From Syngnathus acus (taxonomy: Eukaryota > Chordata > Actinopteri > Syngnathiformes > Syngnathidae), in the NCBI RefSeq assembly GCF_901709675.1, contig NC_051088.1, forward strand, positions 12,751,693 to 12,815,692: a stretch of DNA of 64,000 bases, read 5' to 3'. The notes beneath the pieces were generated by a model that saw only the letters and a list, made by a program, of their open reading frames with translations, did not search any database and was not told the DNA's origin. Shown piece by piece: positions 42,791-53,554 of the stretch (position 1 is the stretch's first letter; every line of letters starts with the position of its first letter). Made by a program: the position numbers and the translations under genes.

Positions 42791-44212
42791 TCATCATTGC
42801 CACAACTAATACACTTTAAGTGCACGAAGACAAACTTTTTCTTCCTTCCATCTCAGAGATCCCATTGGGATTATTGGGGAAAATCTGACACGCTTGAAGC
42901 AAAGAGCACATTTGCTTTTGACCACCGAGTCAAATTGTACCGATCATGGCAAGTTCATTTTCCATTTAGGCATACCTAAGATGCACTGCCTGCATTTCAA
43001 TGTAAGTGGAAAATTAGAAGTAAAAGTGAGGGGAACTGTTATGTATATTATTGTTTTCAGAAATGCGCTGACAAAAACCAAAACTCGAGCATAGTGCTAA
43101 CTGGAAAGTGTTACTGAACTGTCATGAGAAACTAATTCGACGTCCACTCGACACAGACATCAGTTACAGTCCTCTTCCCATTTCTAGCAATGTTGTGCCA
43201 GCAGGAGTCCTGCCATCACTGTGAAGAACAGAACCAGGTAAATTAGACCATGTGGGAAAAACAGCCTGCAGCCATGTGAAACAGGAACTGGTACATTTTA
43301 AAGTAACACAATAAGGCGGCGGGGACACCTCAAACGGTGCTGATACATTTACAATCTCATCCTAAACCATTGAAATTCTCAACTTTATATTCATATTTTG
43401 TTGTGAAAGACAATTGTTTTCAGTATACTGTACAACAATTTAAAAAAAAAAAAAAAATGACGAATTTGGAACCAAGCTCTCAGCATCACCTAGTGTCTTA
43501 CCGAGAGCACCATTCCCTCCACATCTGTGGTAGCCTCATGGTCGGAGTGGCCTTTCCGATAGCTGCAATCCAGTAATGAGCAGTCAACATAGATATGCAC
43601 ATGTGCAGAAAAAATAAAAAGGGCTGGCAAAAGTTGTCGGAGGGAAAAGGGCTCCCAGAGAAATGTATTCATGCTCAGAGAAAGAATGACACCGCAGTGA
43701 CCCAAGTGTCTTCAAGTGCCTCAAAAACACCAAGCTCAAATCAGATAGAGTTTAAGTTTGCATCAAAGTGTATTACAAAACAATTGTCTCCCCATGTACA
43801 TAATTTCATCATCGATGAAGCAAATATTATTTTTTTTTTTACATTTTGTTTATTTTGCGACCGTTACCAGCAACATCCTCTAGGCCGGGATTATAACATT
43901 TCATTGACTTTAGATAATGTATTGTTTATAAAAAAATAAAAAAAAACATCAGCAGCTTCTATTTCATATTCAGCCTACTTCAGGTAAGAGCCATTCAGCA
44001 CTTGTGTCACTAACAGAAGGGGCCCAAATCACCCATTCTCTCTATGCCCATTAAGAAAGGCACACAACACCAAAAACCTACATTAAAAAAACAGTAGCTA
44101 AAAAAAAGGTAAGGCAGTGATATGAAGAGCGTAATAGCAAAAGCCTGAAATTGCATAAAAAGACTGGAGCCATAAAGTGGTTAGTCTGCATATTTGGTGA
44201 TAGAAAAGAACA

Positions 44213-44373
44213 TTCATTCATTCGTGCTTCTCCTCACGAGGGTTGCGAGCATGCTGGAGCCCATCCCAGCTGTCTTTGGGCGAGAGGCGGGGTACACCCC
44301 AAACTGGTCGCCAGCCAAATAGCACAAATAGACAAACAACCACTCACACCTGCAGATAGGTTTAGAGTCTACA
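44213..44373 (-). repeat. tRNA-SINE body fragment beside the CD46-like copy 1 stop codon
   Basis: GCTGGAGCCCATCCCAGCTG and CGCCAGCCAAATAGC follow the SINE body. The fragment begins 11 bases downstream of the stop codon on the minus strand, so it forms the start of the 3' UTR. It is absent from unit 2, being inside the 485-bp deletion there. Confidence 0.75.
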
Positions 44374-44383
44374 AAAGGACAGT

Positions 44384-47300
44384 TTACCCATTTTTGCTCT
44401 TTTTGTTGATAAATGCAAGGCATCCAAAGTAATAGCATCCAATGATAATGGCGATAGCTAATCCAATGATGACTGAGGACCAAGAAAGAAAACAAACAGG
44501 TCGGACTCAATGACCAATCCAACAAATCACAAATATATACACAGTACATCATTTGAACTGCAAAACCTCTTCCCAGTTGCAAGAATAAGTACGTGAACGC
44601 TCAGGAATTACTGTACTTGGATTTCTGCATAAATTAAGCATAACATGTTTTATACTCGCAAAGTCACAACAATATAAATATGACAGTTAATAGAATAGTG
44701 TTGTGGTTATTACACTGATTGAAACTCACCTGCAAAAGCAATACCCAGAGACATCCCCAAATGACTACCATCATTTTCTAGAAGGCGGGGGGAAAAGAAA
44801 AAGTCAGAAAGGTTTGAACCAGCAGATTACCAGAAACGTAGTCCACTCTACTTGAAGAATTTAATTCAGAAGACATTATCTCTACTTACTGTCTCCCGTT
44901 TCAGGATCTGGTTCAGAAGAGGCTGAAATGATAAAATACAGGTTGAATCAAGATATCCCAAAAAAATTCTGTTTACTCAAATGTTTGGTACATGTTCAAG
45001 CCAAGGTTTGTAAACTTAAAAGAAACAACGTATGATATTTAGTGCCATCTAGCGGTGAACAAATTCATCCATCCATTTTCCCAACCGCTTTGTCCCCACG
45101 GGGGTCGCGGGCGTGCTGGAGCCTATCCCAGCAGTCATTGGGCAGTAGGCAGGGGACACCCTGGACTGGTTGCCAGCCAATCGCAGGGCACACAGACACG
45201 AACAACCAGTCGCACTCTGACTCACACCTAGGGACAATTTGGAGTCTTCAATCGGCCTACCAAGCATGTTTTTGGGATGTGGGAGGAAACCGGAGTGCCC
45301 GGAGAAAACCCACGCGGGCCCGGGGAGAACATGCAAACTTCGCACAGGGAGGGCCGGAGGTGGAATCAAACCCGCACCCTCCTAACTGTGAGCCGCCTGC
45401 GGTGGACAAATAGTAACCTCAATTCAAAACGCATTCATATTGAAAAACGCCGAGAGAGGGAACACAAGTCGCGAGATTACCACAATGTCTGCAGTTGAGG
45501 TGCAAGTTTAAAGAAAGTACAAGAAAGTTGGCCAGGAGAACAATCAAGACTGCGTTTTTGAATCCTATTCAAACATACCTGTTGGCGTCACTTTGGCCTT
45601 AGGGGTTGTAACCGTTGTAGTCGATTTAGGAATTTCTTTTCCTTTAGAAGCAAAGAAAAATACATATGTCATACTTAGCAACATGGTCAGCCCTCCGGTC
45701 AGCCCTCCTTTTTAAATCTTTTACTCAACAGTATACTTAAGTCATGCGACAACAATGGGATTTTCTTGTGTCAGTAAAAGTCCTCACGGTGCGGTAGTGC
45801 AACAATCTATCAACTATAAACACTGAACTGAGTTAACTAAAAACACAGTTGGTCCGACAGACTGCATTCAAGAATTTCAGTTTCAGTGTGTGATTCCTTT
45901 CACACCAAGAGGTCAGGAAATGACTTACGCTGACAACTTGGAAGTTTCGGTAACCAGCGACTGTTGATGTCACACGTCACGGAGGGAGAGCCAACCATCT
46001 TGTATCCAGATATGCACTCAAACGTCACGGACGCCATGTGCCCGTACGGGGGTCGAGCGCCTGAAACCATCTCGGCATTTACAATCTCCAGCTCAGGACA
46101 GTTAACCTCTGCGGGAAAGAAGAAATCATCAGATTATTGATGATATTGGGAAAGGAGTGGGTGGGTACCAAAGCAACACTCACTGACACAAACAGGTGGA
46201 CCAGGTTTGAATTGTCCATCATCGGAACAATGTCGAAGTTTGGATCCATTGAGAACATAACCTTGGTCACAGGAGTATTGTATAACGCCTTCATACTGGT
46301 AGATGTCAATAGGAGGGTTGAAATTGCCTTGAGCCACTTTTGGTGGAGGATCACAGGTCACCGCTGCAAGTGAAAAATGACAACTAGTAAAAACTGTCAC
46401 GTGCACCAGTCTTGATAGGTGAAGAAACTCAAGTCACCTACCTGTACAGCTGGGTGGGTGGTTACTCCAGGTTCCATCGGCCAAACAAGTGCGTTGAGCG
46501 GCACCAACCAATATGAAACTGTAATTATGACAACTTCAGATAAACGCAAACAAATGCCCGGCCTACCACATTTAAAAGAAACAGACAGTCGCTTAAGCAC
46601 AAGCACTTAAATGACTCAAAAAAGTATCAGTCAGTATCAGTATAAGCCTAATGCTTCTCTATTCAATGAAACAGCAATTATAATGCAAGATAGGCCACAA
46701 AGTTTAGAATGATGTCATTTTTCTTACCCTCTATTACAACTGATGGATAATTGGGCACCAAACTCAATACCATTTGGATAATCAACAATCCCATTCTCTA
46801 CTTGCTCTGCAGCGCCACAGGAAATAGCTAAAAAAAAAAACATTCAAGTATTATATTACAATAAAGTATTATACTATAAGTATTGTGATATTATATTTGG
46901 GGTGTAAAAGGGAAAAAACATTTGAATCATACAAATCGTTTTGTTGTTTTAAAGATGTGTACCTTGAATTGAACCCAGGTTACATGTTTGTCATAAAATG
47001 ACAATGAGAAATTCAGCATCACATACATACAATCTCGAAATGAGTGGTACCATATATAATTGAACTGTAATTGCACTGAATCAAATCTTTCAACTTTAAG
47101 AATAGCTTTTGAATACCATCACTTCAGATAAAATTGTCTTCTATTGAAGAGATATACAACCCTAATTTGGATGCAGGTTTATTACACAGGATTCTTAATA
47201 GACAAAACACTATAAAATATGGTGTAGGTTCATATCATTTAAAATGGATTCAAACTCACCGGTGCATTGTATGGTCACAGGACTCCACACACCATCTGTA

Positions 47301-47578
47301 CATGTGACATATTTAACCCCCCCCGTCCACCGGTGACCCACAGCGCAGACAAGATTAGCTTTGCTCCCATCTGGAAATGTATCTTTAAGTAAGTCCTCAT
47401 CGTTGAGGTTTGTGTTGCTGCCTAATGTAGGCCTGGAACAATCTTTAGCTGTAATTGCATGAAAACAAAAAATGAGAACAATGCTCATGTTGACAGTCCG
47501 CAATTCGATCTACCACTCACCTTGAGCAATCATGACAAGGCCAAGATAGCCCAAAACCAAAAACAAGGAGCTGTCCAT
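44384..47578 (-). CDS. CD46/Tecrem-like membrane complement regulator, copy 1
   Basis: Ten exons, minus strand: 47578-47521, 47448-47260, 46827-46728, 46518-46442, 46363-46184, 46108-45929, 45641-45579, 44922-44890, 44777-44730, 44472-44384; about 338 residues. Exon 1 encodes a signal peptide (MDSSLFLVLGYLGLVMIAQG). Four CCP/sushi domains follow, near residues 20-82, 83-141, 142-201 and 202-261, each with four cysteines and a late aromatic residue. CCP2 is split over two exons, as in CD46/CR1-family genes. Exons 7-8 give a Ser/Thr/Pro stalk (residues 262-293). A membrane helix (about 300-326) is split between exons 9 and 10, and the tail is INKKSKNG. The family binds C3b/C4b as a cofactor for their cleavage on self cells. 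The position beside cd34 and mir-29 supports orthology with CD46; Tecrem is the teleost name. A 5' UTR exon probably ends at 48589. Confidence 0.9.
45063..45405 (-). repeat. tRNA-SINE in CD46-like copy 1, intron 7
   Basis: Runs from CATCCATCCATTTTCC to the CCTCCTAACTGTGAGCCGCC head; the A-box part is missing. Flanks GTGAACAAAT and GTGGACAAAT may be its target duplication. The same insertion is at 54169-54505 in unit 2, so it predates the segmental duplication. Confidence 0.8.
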
Positions 47579-48035
47579 GACTGGATCAGGACCGGCATGG
47601 GCAAATAAAATAAGGAATGAATATTAGCACAGTATTACAACATGTTAATTCACAAAAGGATTAGGAAAAATACATTACCCGTCTTATCAGAAAGATGTTT
47701 GTGATTTTTTTGTTTAACAGGGGGCTCCAATTGGGTTTGAATGGAAGGCCACTGTAAAAATTCCTCCCAGAACTGTTTAAAAAAATAAAAAATAAATAAA
47801 AAAAACAGGAAACATTTGGGTATGTCAAATCTCAGAAATGATCCGACTGAATGAGGTAATCCAGTCTTTGTTTGATTCAGAGCGATACATTCGTTGTGTA
47901 ATTTTTTTAATTTGAGTAGTTAATATGATACATAGAGGAGTGAATCTAATAAAGCGTAGACGGAATTTCCTGACGATCATGGACAAAAAAGTACTACGTA
48001 CTTGACTAAGACAAAATCTACGCGACCATACAAAG

Positions 48036-48274
48036 GGCACGTTCGGAAATTCTAAAGCTTGTGACGAAAGTGAATGCGGCGTTCCGCTCCCGTTCATTTC
48101 CGAACGCGGCCAGCATTGCGCACCATGTTGCCAGTCGATGCGCCAAGTGCGCACACTGGCAAACCGTTTTTTATGCATTCTGAATTTCCGTTCGGCAAAT
48201 ATGAGCAACGCACTCAATTTCCGTATGGTCGGATGACACAATGGGCGCTGCGGCGTAATTTCCGAACGCGCCCA
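48036..48274. mobile_element. MITE with 17-bp inverted ends, unit 1
   Basis: GGGCACGTTCGGAAATT at the left and the reverse complement of GGGCGCGTTCGGAAATT at the right enclose a CpG-rich interior with further internal CCGAACGCG/TTCCGTTCGGC echoes. Flanks share AAA. It lies in the 5' intron of the CD46-like gene. Superfamily not assigned. Confidence 0.6.
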
Positions 48275-48587
48275 AAGCTATAAAACTTACTGTGACTTGC
48301 TAGCTAGAAGTGCTGTGGACACTGCAGATTTAACTCTCTTATCAACCCCGAGGGAAAACGTACACAATATATTGTAGATCAATATATTGGCTTAGATGTA
48401 TTGAACATCACAGTGTGACGTAGGAAATATTTCTTCGGAACTGCCTATGCAGTGTAAACTTGCATTAGTAGCCTTCAGCTAGCAAAACACCAAGTAACAT
48501 TCAGGTTTTCGGGCGGCATTCTAACGAGTTCAATATTGGTGGGGAACGCAGACGAAACTAAAGAAAGTCTGGTCAGTATTTAACTCA

Positions 48588-48710
48588 CCCGAAGGTCACC
48601 AGTGGTCACAATCGCAAATGCGGCTTTCAAGATGGTGAATTTATCTCCCCAAGTTGTTTGACAGGAAAAGGCGTTGCAGCTATAAACATCACGTGACTCA
48701 CCTGACGTCA
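48588..48710 (-). promoter_or_regulatory. Promoter and 5' UTR exon of CD46-like copy 1
   Basis: On the minus strand a donor ACCTTCGG|GTGAGT ends an exon at 48589. Immediately upstream (higher coordinates) are a CACGTG E-box at 48690-48695 and a TGACGTCA site at 48703-48710. The acceptor GATCCAG|TCATGG at the start-codon exon needs such an upstream exon. No counterpart of this block is found in unit 2. Confidence 0.55.
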
Positions 48711-49021
48711 CATGATCTCTCCGAGCTCTGCTACTAAGAATAAAAACGTTCCCAGAGGAAAATATTTTTGAATATATAAACTGGAATAATGCATGGTTGT
48801 GCCCCTTTAAATTCTGCTAACTTTTGCTATGCTTCTCCTAAATAAAGATCTCCAGAAGATTTGGTCTGAATAGTTTCTGATCTTTGTTCATGAATCACTT
48901 GGGTTGGTATACAGCCCCCATAAATGAGTAGGCCTATTGCTTAACACCATTGACTCACCTAAGCAAATTCATTCTAACCCAGTTTGTTACAGCCTTAACA
49001 TTTTAACTACAGTAATTAGAA

Positions 49022-49515
49022 CAGTGGTTCTTAACCTTGTTGGATGTACCGAACCGCACTAGTTTCATATGCGGATTCACCTAATATCTCTTAATTGAAA
49101 AATAAATGTGATTGTTTTCAAATTCAAGACAAGAATTTTTTTTTTTACTGGTGCACAAAATGAGCCGTGCATGAACATCACTTTGTTAAAGAACAAAACC
49201 CTCACATTGCATGAACTCACAACAAATTACATACCTGCAAATCAGTGTGACTTGTGCTGTTTCCTTGAGACCAGTTTAGATATGCGTCATCACAAATTTA
49301 CATCATAAATCAGGTGACCTCCACAGCGAGGGCTCTGCCGAACCCCTTACATCAGGGGTGGGCAATTCCGGTCCTCGAAGGCCGGTGTCCTGCATGTTTT
49401 ATAGGTCTCCCTGCTGCAACACACCTGATTCAAATGATCAGGATTGCCCACCCCCGGCCTTATATGGACTCAGCGAACCCCTAGGGTTCGATGGAACCCA
49501 GGTTGAGAACCACTG
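49022..49515. mobile_element. hAT-like element with nested insertion, 494 bp
   Basis: Inverted ends CAGTGGTTCTTAACCT and AGGTTGAGAACCACTG are flanked by perfect 8-bp duplications AATTAGAA (49014-49021 and 49516-49523). A second element lies inside it at 49353-49457. Confidence 0.85.
49353..49457. mobile_element. Small hAT-like MITE nested in the outer element
   Basis: Begins CAGGGGTGGGCAATTCCGG and ends in the inverse TTGCCCACCCCCGG. Near-perfect 8-bp duplications CCTTACAT and CCTTATAT flank it. It inserted after the outer element. Confidence 0.75.
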
Positions 49516-49789
49516 AATTAGAAGGACAACTGTATTTCTTTTTATGAATTATAATTTTAAACTAAAAGACTAGACCAGTTCAATAAGAAACAGTAATTTG
49601 TTGGGTATTCTGCTGTCACATCTTTGATAGTTTTTAAAATGTATTTGCTTTGGTTGTTGCTAGTTCACAAAACTGTAACCATGTTAATCTTCACACAGAT
49701 TAAACACAAAGCCCACTCAGAGGTCAAAACTGCCATGTCATAATTTATCTTCTCATTCAGCAACATTTACTAGTACTGTGCTAGTTAGT

Positions 49790-50050
49790 GCATGGTGTCC
49801 TAATACGACTTTTTCCACTTTCAATATGATACCGATATTGCAGTCAGAGTGCTATTCGATAATACCAATATCGATTCAATATGATATCAACAGGAAGTAT
49901 ACATTCTCCAATATATTTCTTAGTCCAAACACGTTAGAAGAAACTTGATCAAGTGATAATATTCAAACAGTCAGGTATGAGAAAATATGACTCATTTATT
50001 CCAAATATTTGGGTTATATAAATTCAACCGCAAACATAAAAAGGTACTGC
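49790..50050. other. Repeat-like AT-rich stretch
   Basis: ATATGATACCGATATTG and ATACCAATATCGATTC variants suggest a decayed DNA transposon of a type common in fish. No ends or target duplications could be fixed. It has no counterpart in unit 2. Confidence 0.35.
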
Positions 50051-50716
50051 ACGTGAATAAAAGAAATACAAAATAAAAGACCCTGAGAAATAACCTTAAT
50101 AAAGTCTAATACAAACAAATGATACCTTCTGGGGTGCAATGTATCAATTCAAGTTTATATCAATACATTCATTTCTTTTCTTTTTTTTTTATTTACATTA
50201 GGTATAAGGTGATGCTGCATGATATAAGACCAGGGGTGGAGTTGGGAATGGGCTGCTTGCATATGACTGCTAATATCTTTGGATGTAGACAATCCAATAC
50301 AGTTTTATTCAGCTGATCTATATTAATATTTGATAGGGTCACCCCTCATTTGCACTATAGCGTTAAAATGTTGAATTGCAATTGTGAAGTTGAGATACAT
50401 ACACAAATAGTGGATTTGTTAGCAAAGAATCAAATCACTCCTCTGATACAGGTTTCTTCAGGATCTTCAGGATCTTCATCCCAACCACCAGACTCCTCCA
50501 CTCCTCTTGTGCGCCCTGAATGGATTCTCAACACTTCCCTCTGTAATACTGACTGCGCCGAGTGACGTTAGGACCCAGTGAGACAAACCCACAAAAACTG
50601 AACTTCCTTATTCTTTCACCCTAGTCCCTTAACGTCAGAAGCAGTGACAGGAGGCCTTTGTGTGCTGCTCAGACCTGTCGTTCAGCACCCTGACATGAAA
50701 GGTGACTTGAGACCGT

Positions 50717-50772
50717 TATGGACCAAGACCACGTAGTCATGGAACAGCAGCAGGCCTGCATAGGGAGGAACT
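50717..50772 (+). pseudogene. Broken duplicate of the phosphatase first coding exon
   Basis: ATGGACCAAGACCACGTAGT begins a copy of the exon at 61756-61857. After GAGGAA it jumps to CTACAAGTGAC, which lies in the intron of the intact copy. About 139 bases (equivalent to 61809-61947) are gone, removing the second half of the exon and its splice donor. The upstream flank from 50051 is retained, so a promoter copy may survive. Confidence 0.85.
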
Positions 50773-51133
50773 ACAAGTGACTTTAGGCTAACTATTGTAT
50801 TGTAGTAAAAAAAAAAAAAACACTGCTTCCTCCATGCTGCTCAATGACAGACCATGAACGTAAGGAAGCTAGACGACTAAGTAGCTTTGCAAAGAGTGGC
50901 CGTCACGGTGAAACTGTTGATGTCAATGACGCGATCTGCATCTGTATCAGAATAGAACAGTAACACACAGAGTGAGAGCAGACAATATAAAACCTTTTGT
51001 AGATATCAAATCAACATAAATTTTCATTGCCGACCTGCTGCCATGACAAGTCACATTCCAAAGGCACAAGATGGCACACTGCCACATCTTCCACCACTCC
51101 AATTTGATGTTTTGGCAGCCGGAGCCCTTTGTC

Positions 51134-51222
51134 CTTTCTCCAAGGTTGACCGGTTTCTTCTGGCGCTCAGAGTCTGCTCTTGTTTCTAGCACCATTTGAA
51201 ATCGGTTACAGTGAAGGACGCA
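51134..51222 (+). ncRNA. mir29c: microRNA precursor mir-29c, copy 2
   Basis: Identical over the whole hairpin to 41788-41876. The 5p arm starts at 51147 and the 3p arm (TAGCACCATTTGAAATCGG...) at 51187. No mir-29b partner precedes it, because the duplication breakpoint lies about 30 bases upstream of the hairpin. Instead the duplicated phosphatase promoter and broken first exon end about 0.36 kb upstream on the same strand. Whether it is transcribed depends on that promoter or on read-through from unit 1. Confidence 0.92.
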
Positions 51223-53554
51223 TCTCGTCGCACCTTGAACCAATGGAAACGTCAACATTACTCTGACAACTGATTCAGACCAAGTTAGACTTCATCCACA
51301 CACATTTGATGACGTGGACGACTCCAATAATATAATTGAAAACTGGATTCAGCAATGTTTTAATGTTCATTTAACACAAAAATGTCTGCTATTCCTACAA
51401 TCAATTTGAACTAATGTGTAAACAGTAATAAAATTATGTTTGCCAGTGACGTCTGAATTTGGTTTATTGTGATAAATTGACCAAGAAATAAGCAGTTACG
51501 TATTAGTCCACAAGGTGGCACTGTGGTAAATAGTTAAATCACCCCAGGTGTGGGCATGCAAGTAGCTTCTAAAATTTAAAAGTGTGAATTATTGTAATTA
51601 TGAATTTGCCAATAGTATTCTGCTGTTTTTATGTTCTATATTTACTGTAAATAATTCACAAGCTATATAACAAAGTCTTGACAAGTGTCAGGCCAGTTTA
51701 AAACATACATTAACACCAGAAACATGATGGCTATTCTTAAACTTTATTTAATTTACCTTCTAAAACATTTCAAATAGGGGAAAACCCAACAAATTGAACA
51801 GTGCTTAAAAGGTAATGTAGTGGCAATTTACAATACATTTTTTTTTCAGCCAAGACAAAACCCTCTCATGTCACAGCAGGTTCATGACAATACAAATCTT
51901 TGGCAGTCATAATTCATAAGTTATAAATCAAAGCTTATTTTAAATCAGAGCAAACATCAAATTAAACAGTGCTTAAAGGTAACGTTTAACTAGTGGCAAT
52001 TTACAATACATTCATTTTTTTTTTTTTTTTTTTAGCCATAACAAAACCTCTCACGGCTGTCACACAGCAGGCTCATGACAATGCAAAACTTTGGCAGTCA
52101 TAATTGCCACAACTAATACACTTGAAGTGCACGAAGACATAAATAATAAACTTTTTCCTCCTTCCATCTCAGAGATCCCATTCGGGTTATTGGGGGAAAT
52201 CTGACACGCTTGAAGCAAAGTGCACATTTGATTTCGACCACCGAGTCAAATTGTACTGATCATGGGAAGTTCATTTTCCATTTAGGCATACCTAAGATGC
52301 ACTGCCTGCATTTCAATGTAAGTGGAAAATTAGAAGTAAAAGTGAGGGGAACTGTTATGTATATTATTGTTTTCAAAAATGCGCTGACAAAAACCAAAAT
52401 TCGAGCATAGTGCTAACTGGAATGTGTTACTGATCTGTCATGAGAAACTAATTCGACGTCCACTCGACACAGACATCAGTTACAGTCCTCTTCCCATTTC
52501 TAGCAATGTTGTGCCAGCAGGAGTCCTGCCATCACTGTGAAGAACAGAACCAGGTAAATTAGACCATGTGGAAAAACAGCCTGCAGCCATGTGAAACAGG
52601 AACAACTGGTACATTTTAAAGTAACACAATAAGGCGGCGGGGACATCTCAAACGGTGCTGATACATTTACAATCTCATCCTAAACCATTGAAATTCTCAA
52701 CTTTATATTCATATTTTGATGTGAAAGACAATTGTTTTCAGTATACTGTACAACAATTTAAAAAAAAAAAAAAATTGACGAATTTGGAACCAAGCTCTCA
52801 GCATCACCTAGTGTCTTACCGAGAGCACCATCCCCTCCACATCTGTGGTAGCCTCATGGTCGGAGTGGCCTTTCCGATAGCTGCAATCCAGTAATGAGCA
52901 GTCAACATTGATATGCGCATGTGCAGAAAAAATAAAAAGGGCTGGCAAAGGTTGTCGGAGGGAAAAAGGCTCCCAGAGAAATGTATTCATGCTCAGAGAA
53001 AGAATGCAACCACAGCAGTGACCCAAGTGTCTTCAAGTGCCTCAAAAACACCAAGCTCAAATCAGATCGAGTTTAAGTTTGCATCAAAGTGTATTACAAA
53101 ACAATTGTCTCCCCATGTACATAATTTCATCATCGATTAATCAATTTTTTTTTTTTTTTTTTACATTTTTGTATTTTGTTTATTTTGCGACCGTTACCAG
53201 CAACATCCTCTAGGCCGGGATTATAACATTTCATTGACTTTAGATCATGTATTGTTTAAAAAAAAAAAAAAAAAAAAACATCAGCAGCTTCAGGTAAGAG
53301 CCATTCAGCACTTGTGTCACTAACAGAAGGGGCCCAAATCACCCATTCTCTCTCTGATGCCCTCTATGCCCATTATGAAAGTACATCATTTGAACTGCAA
53401 AACCTCTTCCCAGTTGCAAGAATAAGTATGTGAACGCTCGGGAATTACTGTACTTGGATTTCTGCATAAATTAAGCATAACATGTTTTATACTCGCAAAG
53501 TCACAACAATATAAATATGACAGTTAATAGAATAACAGAATAGTGTTGTGGTTA

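Larger units (their letters stand above)
41760..51105. repeat. Tandem segmental duplication, unit 1
   Basis: This unit runs from GATGATTTGGCAG beside mir-29c to AATTT at 51105. Its left part (41760-48345) aligns with 51106-57445, and its right end (50051-51105) aligns with 61114-62278. It holds mir-29c copy 1, CD46-like copy 1 with its promoter, and a broken phosphatase exon 1. Copies are near-identical in most introns (by eye), so the event is fairly recent. Confidence 0.93.

Noticed and set aside
50350-50565. A 71-codon ORF open in both duplication units (also 61400-61615)
   Set aside because: Its substitutions are at the background rate of the duplication and mostly change residues, there is no family resemblance, and it lies in the phosphatase 5' flank.
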